Below are positions 1 through 5,643 of a stretch of DNA of 8,236 nt, piece by piece. The DNA is taken from the NCBI GenBank assembly GCA_030838305.1, contig JAUTWY010000155.1, positions 1-8,236 on the forward strand, written 5' to 3'. This DNA comes from Acidobacteriaceae bacterium (lineage in GTDB: Bacteria; Acidobacteriota; Terriglobia; Terriglobales; Acidobacteriaceae). The first letter of the stretch is position 1. The number at the start of each line of letters is the position of its first letter. The translations under genes and the position numbers were made by a program. The notes below the pieces were generated by a model. That model worked only from the letters and a program-made list of their open reading frames with translations, searched no databases and had not been told where the DNA came from.

Positions 1-1043
1 CAACTCTCGTGTTGATAAAACTTCATGGTTCGCAAAGCGAATTTCACTATGCACTGCGCATCGTCGATCACCACGACGCCGCCCGATCCCAGCATAGATC
101 CCGCCTTCGCCACCGAATCAAAATCCATGTTGATGTCGATTTCGTCCGCGGTCAGGCACGGAGTAGAAGATCCGCCCGGAACAACTGCCTTCAACGTGCG
201 CCCATTGGGAATACCGCCGCCAACTTCATAAATCATCTTCTTCAAGTTGTAACCCATGGGCAGTTCGTACACCCCCGGCTTCGCTACATTGCCGCTTAGA
301 CAGAACAGTCGCGTGCCACCATTCTTCGGCGGTCCAAGTTTGGCGTACCATTCCGCGCCGCTCAGCATGATGTGAGGTACACTGGCCAGCGTTTCCGCGT
401 TATTGATGACCGTTGGACCGCCCCACAGGCCAACCACAGCGGGGAACGGCGGCCGAATCCGCGGAATGCCGCGCTTGCCCTCCAGCGATTCCATCAGCGC
501 CGACTCTTCCCCAACTTCATAAGCCCCCGCGCCGCCGTGCCAGTAAATATCGAAATCTTTTCCGCTGCCAAAAATATTCTTGCCCAGAAAACCCTTCGCA
601 TAGGCGTCCCGAATCGCCTTCTGCATGATCACCGACAAATACCGGTACTCGCCGCGAATATAGATGTAACCGCTCTGCGCGCCTACCGCCAGCCCGCCGA
701 TCATTACTCCTTCAATCACCGCATGCGGGTCGTGTTCGAAAATCAGCCGGTCTTTGCACGTCCCCGGCTCGCTCTCATCGCCGTTGCACAGCACGTACTT
801 CGGCTTGGCTGACTGCTTGGGCACAAACGACCATTTCATCCCAGTCGAGAACCCAGCGCCGCCGCGCCCGCGCAATCCCGAGTTCTTCACTTCATTGATA
901 ATGGTGTCCGCGTCCATCCCGAGCGCCTTCCGCACGGCCTTGTAGCCGTCCAGTTCGAGATAGCGGTCGATGTTGGTCGCACCCAGGCCAAATCGCCGGG
1001 TAACGACTTTCACCTCGTCGGGATGGGAAACTAAATCAGCCAT
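1..1043 (-). CDS. nuoF: NADH-quinone oxidoreductase subunit F (NuoF), 3' end cut off
   Basis: NuoF is the 51-kDa NADH-oxidising subunit of complex I; it binds NADH, FMN and the 4Fe-4S cluster N3 in the cytoplasmic arm. The frame is open from an ATG at 1043 to the window edge and gives 347 residues of a usual 420-450. Visible motifs: the glycine-rich nucleotide loop GLRGRGGAGFSTGMKW (residues 56-71), the FMN-site block CNGDESEPGTCKDR (86-99), the GAGAYEVGEES block (about 171-181) followed by SLEGKRGIPRIRPPFP, and NNAETLASVP. The last full residues are H-E-S, and the next codon begins TG, so the cut falls at the first cysteine of the expected ESCGxCxPCR N3 motif. The position usually occupied by Cys in YxCGEE is Val177. 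The start has no strong Shine-Dalgarno; the 92 bases upstream are almost entirely an inverted repeat. Last visible gene of the nuo operon; nuoG would be expected beyond the edge. Confidence 0.97.
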   Translation of the reverse strand, partial: MADLVSHPDEVKVVTRRFGLGATNIDRYLELDGYKAVRKALGMDADTIINEVKNSGLRGRGGAGFSTGMKWSFVPKQSAKPKYVLCNGDESEPGTCKDRLIFEHDPHAVIEGVMIGGLAVGAQSGYIYIRGEYRYLSVIMQKAIRDAYAKGFLGKNIFGSGKDFDIYWHGGAGAYEVGEESALMESLEGKRGIPRIRPPFPAVVGLWGGPTVINNAETLASVPHIMLSGAEWYAKLGPPKNGGTRLFCLSGNVAKPGVYELPMGYNLKKMIYEVGGGIPNGRTLKAVVPGGSSTPCLTADEIDINMDFDSVAKAGSMLGSGGVVVIDDAQCIVKFALRTMKFYQHES

Positions 1044-1048
1044 AACAA

Positions 1049-1134
1049 AATTCTTGATTGTTGATTTCTGATTGTTGATTGGAACTTGCCTCACCATTCT
1101 TCAATCAATAACCAGCAATCAAAAATCAGCAATT
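1049..1134. repeat. 33-bp imperfect inverted repeat filling the nuoE-nuoF gap
   Basis: The arms are 1049-1081 and 1102-1134, separated by a 20-base loop. By hand alignment about 26 of 33 positions pair. Each arm is built of TTGATT/AATCAA-like units (GATTGTTGATT occurs twice in the left arm). The element starts 1 base after the nuoE stop codon and ends 5 bases before the nuoF ATG. In the mRNA it would form a long AU-rich hairpin that covers the place where the nuoF ribosome binding site should be. It may be a dispersed intergenic repeat (MITE/REP-like), an mRNA processing or stability element, or a translational control element; the sequence does not decide. There is no U-tract as in an intrinsic terminator, and nuoF must be expressed for a working complex. 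Confidence 0.8.
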
Positions 1135-1135
1135 C

Positions 1136-1618
1136 CTACTGCGCCGCTTTCTTCCTGCAGTCCTCCAGCACCTTATCGATTTTGTCAGTCGTCAGGTTCT
1201 CATGAAAATCGTAATTCACCTGCGCCGCCGGAGCCCAACTGCACGCCCCAATGCACTCCACTTCTTCCAGCGAAAACAAACCGTCCGGCGTCGTTCCTTT
1301 ATGTCCCACGCCCAGTTTGTTTGCGCAATGCTGCAAGATCTTCTCGCCGCCCCGCACCAGGCAACTGATATTGGTGCAGACCTGCACGTTAAACTTTCCG
1401 CGGGGCTTCGTCGTCAGCAGCGAGTAATAACTGATCACGTTGCGCACTTCGAGTTCCGTCAAATCCAGACGCCCGGCGAGTTCGGCAATCACTGCATCGG
1501 ACAAGAAACCAATTTCGTCCTGCGCATAAAGCAGCGTAGGCACCAGCGCCGACCGCTTCGTCGGATAGTGCGGAACCATCTCTGCGAACCGAGCTTCGAA
1601 TTCGTCAGAAAATCTCAC
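1136..1618 (-). CDS. nuoE: NADH-quinone oxidoreductase subunit E (NuoE)
   Basis: NuoE is the 24-kDa thioredoxin-fold subunit that carries the 2Fe-2S cluster N1a beside NuoF in the NADH dehydrogenase module. The 160-residue length is normal for the family. The N-terminal helical part (residues 1-70) has the expected ALVPTLLYAQDEIGFLS and LTELEVRNVISYYSLL stretches. The four cluster ligands are Cys81, Cys86, Cys122 and Cys126, in the family spacing C-x4-C and C-x3-C. The start is GTG at 1618 inside GTGA, so it overlaps the nuoD stop by 4 bases and is probably translationally coupled. A GGAGAG ribosome binding site sits 8 bases upstream, which supports this GTG over the internal Met14. It is followed by a 92-base gap to nuoF, the only long gap in this operon. 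Confidence 0.98.
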   Translation of the reverse strand: MRFSDEFEARFAEMVPHYPTKRSALVPTLLYAQDEIGFLSDAVIAELAGRLDLTELEVRNVISYYSLLTTKPRGKFNVQVCTNISCLVRGGEKILQHCANKLGVGHKGTTPDGLFSLEEVECIGACSWAPAAQVNYDFHENLTTDKIDKVLEDCRKKAAQ

Positions 1619-2820
1619 CGATCGATCTCTCCGAGAACAATATCGATGCTACCGATAGCCGCCACAACGTCCGCGATCAGGCCCCCTTCGCACATTTTCG
1701 GTAACGTCTGCAAGTTCGCCAGGCATGCGGCGCGCATGTGTACACGGTACGGCTTAGCCGTGCCATCACTGACCACGTAATACCCCATCTCTCCTCGCGG
1801 CGACTCCACCGCCTGATACACCTCGCCGGCAGGCACCGCAAACCCCTCGGTAATAATCTTGAAGTGGTAGATGAGTGCTTCCATCTGCGTCTTCATTTTT
1901 TCTCGATCAGGCAGCACAATGCCGGGAGCATCCGCCTTGATCGGCCCCTCCGGCATTCCTTCCAGAGCTTGTCTTACAATTTCGTTCGACTCCCTCAATT
2001 CCCGCACCCGGCACATGTAACGTGCGAACACGTCGCCCTCCTGCGCCACCGGAACTTTAAACTTAAATTTCTCGTAGCTCGAGTAAGGCATATCGCGGCG
2101 CAGATCGAAGTCCACGCCGCTTCCTCGCAACGTGGGACCGCTCGCCCCCAGCGCAATCGCGTCTTCCGCGGTCATCCGGGCCACACCCTTCGTGCGCATC
2201 ATCCAGATCGGATTCCCAGTGAGCAGGTTTTCGTACTCATCCACCTTTTCGGGGAAACGTGCAGCGAACTCCCGCACGCGATCGAAGAATCCCAGTGGCG
2301 GTTCGAGCGCCAGACCCCCGATGCGAAAATACGAAGTCATCATGCGCTGTCCGCTGATCATCTCGAAAAGTTTTAAAATCTCTTCGCGCTCGCGGAAGCA
2401 ATATAGAAATACGGTCATGGCGCCAATGTCGAGCGCGTGTGTCCCCAGCCACACCAGGTGCGAATTGATGCGCGTCAACTCGTTCATCAGCACGCGCATC
2501 CACTGCGCCTTGGGCGGGATCTCCAGCCCCAATAACTTCTCCACCGCCAGCGCATAGCACAAATTGTTGGTCATGGGGCACAGATAATCGATGCGGTCGG
2601 TTAGCGGTACCACCTGCTGATAAAACTTGGCCTCGCAGGTCTTCTCGATCCCAGTGTGCAGGAAGCCGATGTCCGGCATGATCCGCACCACCGTCTCACC
2701 ATCGATCTCCAGCAGCACGCGCAACACGCCGTGCGTCGATGGATGCTGTGGCCCCATGTTCAGGATCATCGTGCGATCCTGTCCCGGCTCTAGAACTGGA
2801 GTTGGTGTCAGGTGCGCCAT
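1615..2820 (-). CDS. nuoD: NADH-quinone oxidoreductase subunit D (NuoD)
   Basis: NuoD is the 49-kDa subunit of the complex I connecting arm. It is related to the large subunit of NiFe hydrogenases and forms the quinone-binding chamber with NuoB. From the ATG at 2820 it has 401 residues, the normal length. Family landmarks: NMGPQHPSTHGVLRVLLEIDG (about residues 21-41), PDIGFLHTGIEK (49-60), DRIDYLCPMTNN (75-86), the LTRINSHLVWLGTHALDIGA block (115-134), SYFRIGGLALEPP, and the C-terminal IDIVLGEIDR. By alignment from memory with Thermus Nqo4, Tyr79 corresponds to the quinone-contacting tyrosine and His27/His30 lie in the quinone-site loop. The frame extends upstream to an ATG at 2874, but those 18 residues are unlike the family and overlap nuoC, so 2820 is preferred. 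nuoC ends 2 bases before it, with a GGAGG inside the end of nuoC about 13 bases away. It overlaps nuoE by 4 bases. Confidence 0.98.
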   Translation of the reverse strand: MAHLTPTPVLEPGQDRTMILNMGPQHPSTHGVLRVLLEIDGETVVRIMPDIGFLHTGIEKTCEAKFYQQVVPLTDRIDYLCPMTNNLCYALAVEKLLGLEIPPKAQWMRVLMNELTRINSHLVWLGTHALDIGAMTVFLYCFREREEILKLFEMISGQRMMTSYFRIGGLALEPPLGFFDRVREFAARFPEKVDEYENLLTGNPIWMMRTKGVARMTAEDAIALGASGPTLRGSGVDFDLRRDMPYSSYEKFKFKVPVAQEGDVFARYMCRVRELRESNEIVRQALEGMPEGPIKADAPGIVLPDREKMKTQMEALIYHFKIITEGFAVPAGEVYQAVESPRGEMGYYVVSDGTAKPYRVHMRAACLANLQTLPKMCEGGLIADVVAAIGSIDIVLGEIDR

Positions 2821-2822
2821 CG

Positions 2823-3320
2823 CTAGCGGTAGCCCTCCACCGGATAGTCTTTGCGCAATGGATGCCCTTCCCAATCCTCAGGCATCAGCAGACGCCTCAA
2901 ATAAGGATGTCCCGTAAATCGAATTCCGAACAGATCGAAAACCTCGCGCTCAAAATAATTCGCTCCGGGCCACAATGAGGTGAGGGAATCGACCGCCGGG
3001 CTAGCGCTGTCGACCCGAACCTTCAGTCGCACGCGCTCCTTCTTGGAAATAGACAGCAGGTGGTAAATGACTTCAAACCTGGGCTCTGCCGGATACCGGT
3101 CCACGCAAGTGATGTCCGAAAGGAATTTGAAGGCGCACTCCGCGTCCTCGCGCAGCAGCGCACAAGCCTCGCGAATATTCGCGCGATCGACGTAGATCGT
3201 CATCTCATCGCGGTCGAACTTCACGCCCACGACCGATGCCGGATCCCAGTCCAGCAATCGCGCCACGGCGGGATGCCCTTTCAGTTGTTCAAGGTCCGTA
3301 ATGGCAGGAACCAGAGTCAT
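2823..3320 (-). CDS. nuoC: NADH-quinone oxidoreductase subunit C (NuoC)
   Basis: NuoC is the 30-kDa subunit of the peripheral arm, needed to assemble the quinone-reducing module with NuoB, NuoD and NuoI; it carries no cofactor. The 165-residue length is typical for a separate NuoC, not a NuoCD fusion. The signature of the 30-kDa family is complete at residues 117-160: WPGANYFEREVFDLFGIRF, then GHPYLRRLLMPEDWEGHPLRKDYP. The start ATG shares one base with the nuoA stop (TAATG), and a GAGGGG ribosome binding site lies 7 bases upstream, inside nuoA, so coupling to nuoA is likely. In most nuo operons the gene just upstream would be nuoB; here it is nuoA. nuoD follows after 2 bases. Confidence 0.98.
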   Translation of the reverse strand: MTLVPAITDLEQLKGHPAVARLLDWDPASVVGVKFDRDEMTIYVDRANIREACALLREDAECAFKFLSDITCVDRYPAEPRFEVIYHLLSISKKERVRLKVRVDSASPAVDSLTSLWPGANYFEREVFDLFGIRFTGHPYLRRLLMPEDWEGHPLRKDYPVEGYR

Positions 3321-3715
3321 TAGCGCGCCCCTCGTCGTGCGGCCTCAGGGCCCCAATCCAGCACCCCTTTTTTCCAGACGTAAAAAAATCCCACCAGAAC
3401 GATGCCGATGTAAACGAACATTTCCCACAGGCCGAAGTGTTTGAGGTCGCGCAGAATGATCGCCCACGGATAGAGAAAAATAGCCTCTACGTCGAACAGA
3501 ATGAACAGCATAGCCACCAGATAAAACTTCACCGAAAAGCGTCCGCGAGCGTCCCCGACCGGGGCCATGCCCGATTCATACGGAGAAAGCTTCGCGCGCG
3601 TCGGTTTACGCTGCCCAATGAGCCAGGAAAGGGAGATAATTGCAGTCGCAATGCCGCCCGCCAGCAGAATATGAATCAAAAACGGCAGGTACCGAGCGAA
3701 ATAATTGTCGGGCAT
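3320..3715 (-). CDS. nuoA: NADH-quinone oxidoreductase subunit A (NuoA)
   Basis: NuoA is a small membrane subunit of complex I (ND3 family) at the junction of the membrane and peripheral arms. It has 131 residues with three hydrophobic segments at about 10-34, 62-85 and 95-113. The ND3 hallmarks are present: the loop with SPYESGMAPVGDARGRFSVKF (about 44-64) and FDVEAIFLYPWA (74-85), whose Asp75 and Glu77 are the conserved acidic residues in the membrane. The Cys of mitochondrial ND3 loops is replaced by Ser48 in YESG; other bacteria also vary there. The ATG at 3715 has no Shine-Dalgarno (the bases before it read CTCCTA). It is the first nuo gene, and its stop codon overlaps the nuoC start by one base; no nuoB lies between them. 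Confidence 0.97.
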   Translation of the reverse strand: MPDNYFARYLPFLIHILLAGGIATAIISLSWLIGQRKPTRAKLSPYESGMAPVGDARGRFSVKFYLVAMLFILFDVEAIFLYPWAIILRDLKHFGLWEMFVYIGIVLVGFFYVWKKGVLDWGPEAARRGAR

Positions 3716-3724
3716 AGGAGAGGC

Positions 3725-3755
3725 TATATATAATTCGCGCCAAGCATCACTTAAA
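3725..3755 (-). promoter_or_regulatory. Possible nuo operon promoter, -10 next to the start codon
   Basis: On the minus strand an AT-rich run contains TATATA hexamers at 3732-3727 and 3730-3725. The last one ends only 9 bases before the nuoA ATG. A weak -35 candidate, TTTAAG, is at 3755-3750, 17 bases from the first hexamer. Transcription from here would begin within a few bases of the ATG, matching the missing ribosome binding site. The -35 is poor, so this is only a candidate. Confidence 0.4.
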
Positions 3756-3844
3756 CGTTCTAGATTAGGTGCTCGTAAGCGGGAGTGTCAAGCGATCCGG
3801 CCATCAGATTTATTAATTCGAAACGAAAGCATTTCACCATCCTC

Positions 3845-4426
3845 ATGATTTTTGGATTTAACACGGACGTAAAGCACGTTGACACCATCTACCACGTGCA
3901 AAGTGAAGCGCGCGAGAGCGAAAAATTGCTTCAAACCCAAGTATTCGTCCGGGGAAGGTGCATCGGCAAAAAGGCAATTTCCTATGCGACTTCCGCCGCT
4001 GAGACCGGTTTTGGCGATCACCAAAAAGAGCAACTGTTGCGCGATCAGCATCGTCTCGTGCTGGAATCGATTAAGGATGGAAAATTGGAGAGCGTTTTGG
4101 ATCAGGCCGAAAACGAGAGCTTGGCCGGAATCAAACAACTCGATGTCCAGTGGGAGAATGCTGAATCGGTTCACACCAATCGCAATCTAACGATGCAATT
4201 GCGCGTGACTGAAGGCGGAACGGCCGTGCCCAAAGCCCGTCTCACGTTTCGCTTCGCCCGCCCTGACGCCGCACCTTTCTATACTCAAGCCGTCACTGAT
4301 GCCGCAGGCAATGCCGAAATCTCAGTCGAAGTCGATGAATCCGCTTTGCCCGACTCTTCCGTGATGGTCCAAGCTAACCACGAAGGTCGCACCGTCACCC
4401 GCAAGTTCGCCCTGCGCAAAACCTAA
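3845..4426 (+). CDS. Protein of unknown function with Ig-like C-terminal half
   Basis: 193 residues from the ATG at 3845. I cannot give it a function. The N-terminal part (residues 1-50, starting MIFGFNTDVKH and running through YHVQSEAR, LLQTQVFVRGRCIG and SYA) looks like a compact beta-rich domain; similar N-termini (FGFNTDVK...YHVQ) seem familiar to me from hypothetical proteins of acidobacteria and other soil bacteria, from memory only. Residues 58-92 are charged and probably helical. Residues about 112-190 look like an Ig-like or carboxypeptidase-regulatory-like beta sandwich, with a typical TDAAGNAEISV turn and a closing RTVTRKFALRK strand. There is no signal peptide or membrane segment, so it is probably cytoplasmic. 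An in-frame GTG at 3785 would add 20 residues; the ATG is preferred because the recognisable N-terminal motif begins there, though neither start has a good ribosome binding site. Divergent from nuoA; thiS follows after 27 bases and may be co-transcribed. Confidence 0.75.
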   Translation: MIFGFNTDVKHVDTIYHVQSEARESEKLLQTQVFVRGRCIGKKAISYATSAAETGFGDHQKEQLLRDQHRLVLESIKDGKLESVLDQAENESLAGIKQLDVQWENAESVHTNRNLTMQLRVTEGGTAVPKARLTFRFARPDAAPFYTQAVTDAAGNAEISVEVDESALPDSSVMVQANHEGRTVTRKFALRKT

Positions 4427-4453
4427 CATGCCTCCAGGAAGCATTCAACAAAG

Positions 4454-4681
4454 ATGAAAGTCCATATCAACGGAGAAGAGCGCGCCTTTGCGGATTCCGA
4501 ATCGCACGCTCAATTCACACTCGCAGCGTTGGTCGAGGCCCTTGATATGAAGCCCGACCGCGTCGCTGTGGAACTCAACCGCGAAGTCGTGCCGCGTGAT
4601 CGTTGGCCTCAGACCCTAATTAAAGACGGCGACCGCCTGGAAATCGTCCAATTCGTCGGCGGCGGTTCGTGCAGGTTTTGA
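4454..4681 (+). CDS. thiS: ThiS/MoaD-like sulfur carrier protein with C-terminal extension
   Basis: A 75-residue ubiquitin-like (beta-grasp) protein. ThiS proteins are adenylated and thiocarboxylated on a C-terminal glycine by ThiF-type enzymes and donate sulfur to the thiazole synthase ThiG. Family features: the opening MKVHINGEER strand, the TLAALVEALDM helix, the RVAVELNREVVPRDRW block (residues 36-51) and the LIKDGDRLEIVQFVGGG end (55-71). The usual protein ends with the glycines; here four more residues (Ser-Cys-Arg-Phe) follow before the TGA, so the carrier would have to be trimmed to be active in the classical way. An AGGAAG lies 12 bases before the ATG. No thiG, thiF, thiO or thiE is in the window, and the gap upstream is too short for a TPP riboswitch. 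It could equally serve another sulfur-transfer pathway. Confidence 0.85.
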   Translation: MKVHINGEERAFADSESHAQFTLAALVEALDMKPDRVAVELNREVVPRDRWPQTLIKDGDRLEIVQFVGGGSCRF

Positions 4682-4684
4682 AAG

Positions 4685-4753
4685 GGCGCCGCTTTTAGCC
4701 GCGCCGTAGAGTCCCGCAGAACGAACAGCGGCTTTAGCCGCTATCTAGCCGCG
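4685..4753. repeat. GC-rich hairpin cluster with TAGCCGC repeats after thiS
   Basis: Just behind the thiS stop, GGCGC at 4685-4689 and GCGCC at 4701-4705 can pair around an 11-base loop. A perfect hairpin AGCGGC-TTTA-GCCGCT occupies 4727-4742. The units GCTTTTAGCCGC and GCTTTAGCCGC are near-direct repeats, and TAGCCGCG recurs at 4746-4753. No U-run follows, so a role as an intrinsic terminator is uncertain. The pattern fits a dispersed REP-like palindrome placed between two transcription units. Confidence 0.6.
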
Positions 4754-4789
4754 CACTCTTCTAGTTAACCCTCCTCGCATAAATCTTTA

Positions 4790-4817
4790 TTGACACCTGC
4801 CAACTCCTGTCTAAAAT
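4790..4817 (+). promoter_or_regulatory. Sigma70-type promoter of the merR gene
   Basis: A perfect -35 TTGACA (4790-4795) is followed after 16 bases by TAAAAT (4812-4817), a five-of-six match to the -10 consensus. Transcription would start near 4824, giving a leader of about 40 bases before the merR ATG. The spacer is normal to short, not the 19-20 bp of promoters that classical MerR proteins activate by untwisting DNA, so the nearby regulator more likely represses here. Confidence 0.8.
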
Positions 4818-4852
4818 GTTTCAAACATTCAACTTGTACTTTGTTTGAAACA
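4815..4852. promoter_or_regulatory. Two palindromic operators, probably for MerR autoregulation
   Basis: Site 1 is a perfect 15-bp palindrome, AATGTTT-C-AAACATT (4815-4829), overlapping the -10 hexamer. Site 2 is TGTTT-G-AAACA (4842-4852) in the leader. The 11-base cores are exact reverse complements of each other, with centres 25 bp apart. Position over the promoter suggests repression by the product of the next gene, which has a DNA-binding domain; this link is inference. Confidence 0.65.
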
Positions 4853-4865
4853 TAAACAGGGAAAC

Positions 4866-5339
4866 ATGCCAGACTCCTTTCCATCGCAAGAAGTGATTGC
4901 CCTAACCGGCGTAACCGCGCGCCAGCTCCAGTGGTGGGACGAGCGAGGCGTGGTCAAGCCCGAGCGCCAGGGCCATCGCCGCCTTTACTCCATGCAGAAC
5001 GTCATGGAGATGGCGGTGATCTGCGAACTCCGCCGCAAAGGCTTCTCGCTCCAGGGAGTCCGCAAGGTCATGCGATTCCTGCAACGCGAGTTCGGCAAAG
5101 GCCTCGGAGAAATCGTGGGCCGAACTTCCGACGTACATCTGCTCACCGACGGCACCCATCTTTACCTGGAAACCTCGGCGCGGCAGATCGTCGACATCCT
5201 CAAGAATTCGAAGCAGCCCATTTTGGGCATTTGCCTTAGTGACGCGGTTCGGCAGGTGCGGGCTGAGGTCGTAGCAAGGAAGGTGAGTACTTCCGTAATA
5301 GCGTCGGCTGAGCGTCGGCGTGCTAGAAAGGCTTCTTAG
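4866..5339 (+). CDS. MerR-family transcriptional regulator
   Basis: 157 residues. The N-terminal winged helix-turn-helix (about 6-75) matches the MerR type: PSQEVIALTGVTARQLQWWDERGVV, then the wing KPERQGHRRLYS, then the second helical pair with CELRRKGFSLQGVRKVMRFL. Residues 88-135 form a small mixed domain (HLLTDGTHLYLETSARQIVDILK...) that I do not recognise with certainty, and the tail is basic (AERRRARKAS). The only cysteines (Cys53, Cys123) are not arranged like those of metal- or redox-sensing MerR proteins, so the signal is unknown. The ATG at 4866 has AGGG 4 bases upstream. An in-frame TTG at 4845 is less likely because it lies inside operator site 2. It has its own strong promoter and is followed after 32 bases by the zinc-ribbon gene, probably in one unit. 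Confidence 0.9.
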   Translation: MPDSFPSQEVIALTGVTARQLQWWDERGVVKPERQGHRRLYSMQNVMEMAVICELRRKGFSLQGVRKVMRFLQREFGKGLGEIVGRTSDVHLLTDGTHLYLETSARQIVDILKNSKQPILGICLSDAVRQVRAEVVARKVSTSVIASAERRRARKAS

Positions 5340-5360
5340 GCTACAAGTTGTGAGTTCCAC

Positions 5361-5366
5361 AGGAGG
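5361..5366 (+). promoter_or_regulatory. Consensus Shine-Dalgarno AGGAGG
   Basis: AGGAGG sits 5 bases before the ATG at 5372. It fixes that start against the overlapping ATG at 5368 in another frame, and is the best ribosome binding site in the window. Confidence 0.9.
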
Positions 5367-5371
5367 AATGC

Positions 5372-5635
5372 ATGGTCGGCGAACTTGACATCTTGAATGA
5401 GTGGATTCCCGAACAAATGCAGCCCGGAACTGTCTTCGTTTTAGAAAACGCCGGCGAAGTCGGCGAGAAGGAAGATCCGTATTGGGCCGTACTGGCTTGC
5501 CCGTCCTGCGGCATGCTGGGACTGATCACGCGCCGCCAGATCAACGGCCTTGTCCCTGTGATCTGCGGCTCGGAACAATGCTCGGCGCAATTTTTCATTC
5601 GCGAAGCCGAAGTCGTCGTCCGCAAACCGTTCTAG
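5372..5635 (+). CDS. Small four-cysteine zinc-ribbon-like protein, function unknown
   Basis: 87 residues, probably cytoplasmic (no signal peptide or membrane helix). Cys43-x2-Cys46 in ACPSCGMLG and Cys65-x4-Cys70 in VICGSEQCSAQFF form two knuckles about 18 residues apart, a layout typical of zinc ribbons. Between them lies the ITRRQINGLVPVI strand region. The first 40 residues are acidic (LDILNEWIPEQMQPGTVFVLENAGEVGEKED) and the end is basic. A consensus AGGAGG and the 32-base distance from merR suggest efficient translation and co-transcription with the regulator. It might be a nucleic-acid or protein adaptor, but nothing in the sequence fixes a role. Confidence 0.75.
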   Translation: MVGELDILNEWIPEQMQPGTVFVLENAGEVGEKEDPYWAVLACPSCGMLGLITRRQINGLVPVICGSEQCSAQFFIREAEVVVRKPF

Positions 5636-5643
5636 CCCTGTGG

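Noticed and set aside
372..812. Plus-strand open frame opposite nuoF, and similar long frames opposite nuoE, nuoD, ribBA and the TPR gene
   Set aside because: They are mirror frames of strongly conserved genes in GC-rich DNA, rich in Arg/Pro/His, with no recognisable domain or start signal.
2821..2874. Upstream ATG at 2874 as the nuoD start
   Set aside because: The 18 added residues are unlike NuoD N-termini and overlap nuoC by about 50 bases; the ATG at 2820 gives the normal length.
3785..3844. GTG at 3785 as the start of the unknown protein
   Set aside because: It has no clear ribosome binding site, and the recognisable N-terminal motif begins at the ATG at 3845; it remains possible.
4427..4453. 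TPP riboswitch before thiS
   Set aside because: The gap is only 27 bases and lacks the thi-box core.
4845..4865. TTG at 4845 as the merR start
   Set aside because: It lies within the second operator palindrome and has no ribosome binding site; the ATG at 4866 has AGGG at a suitable distance.
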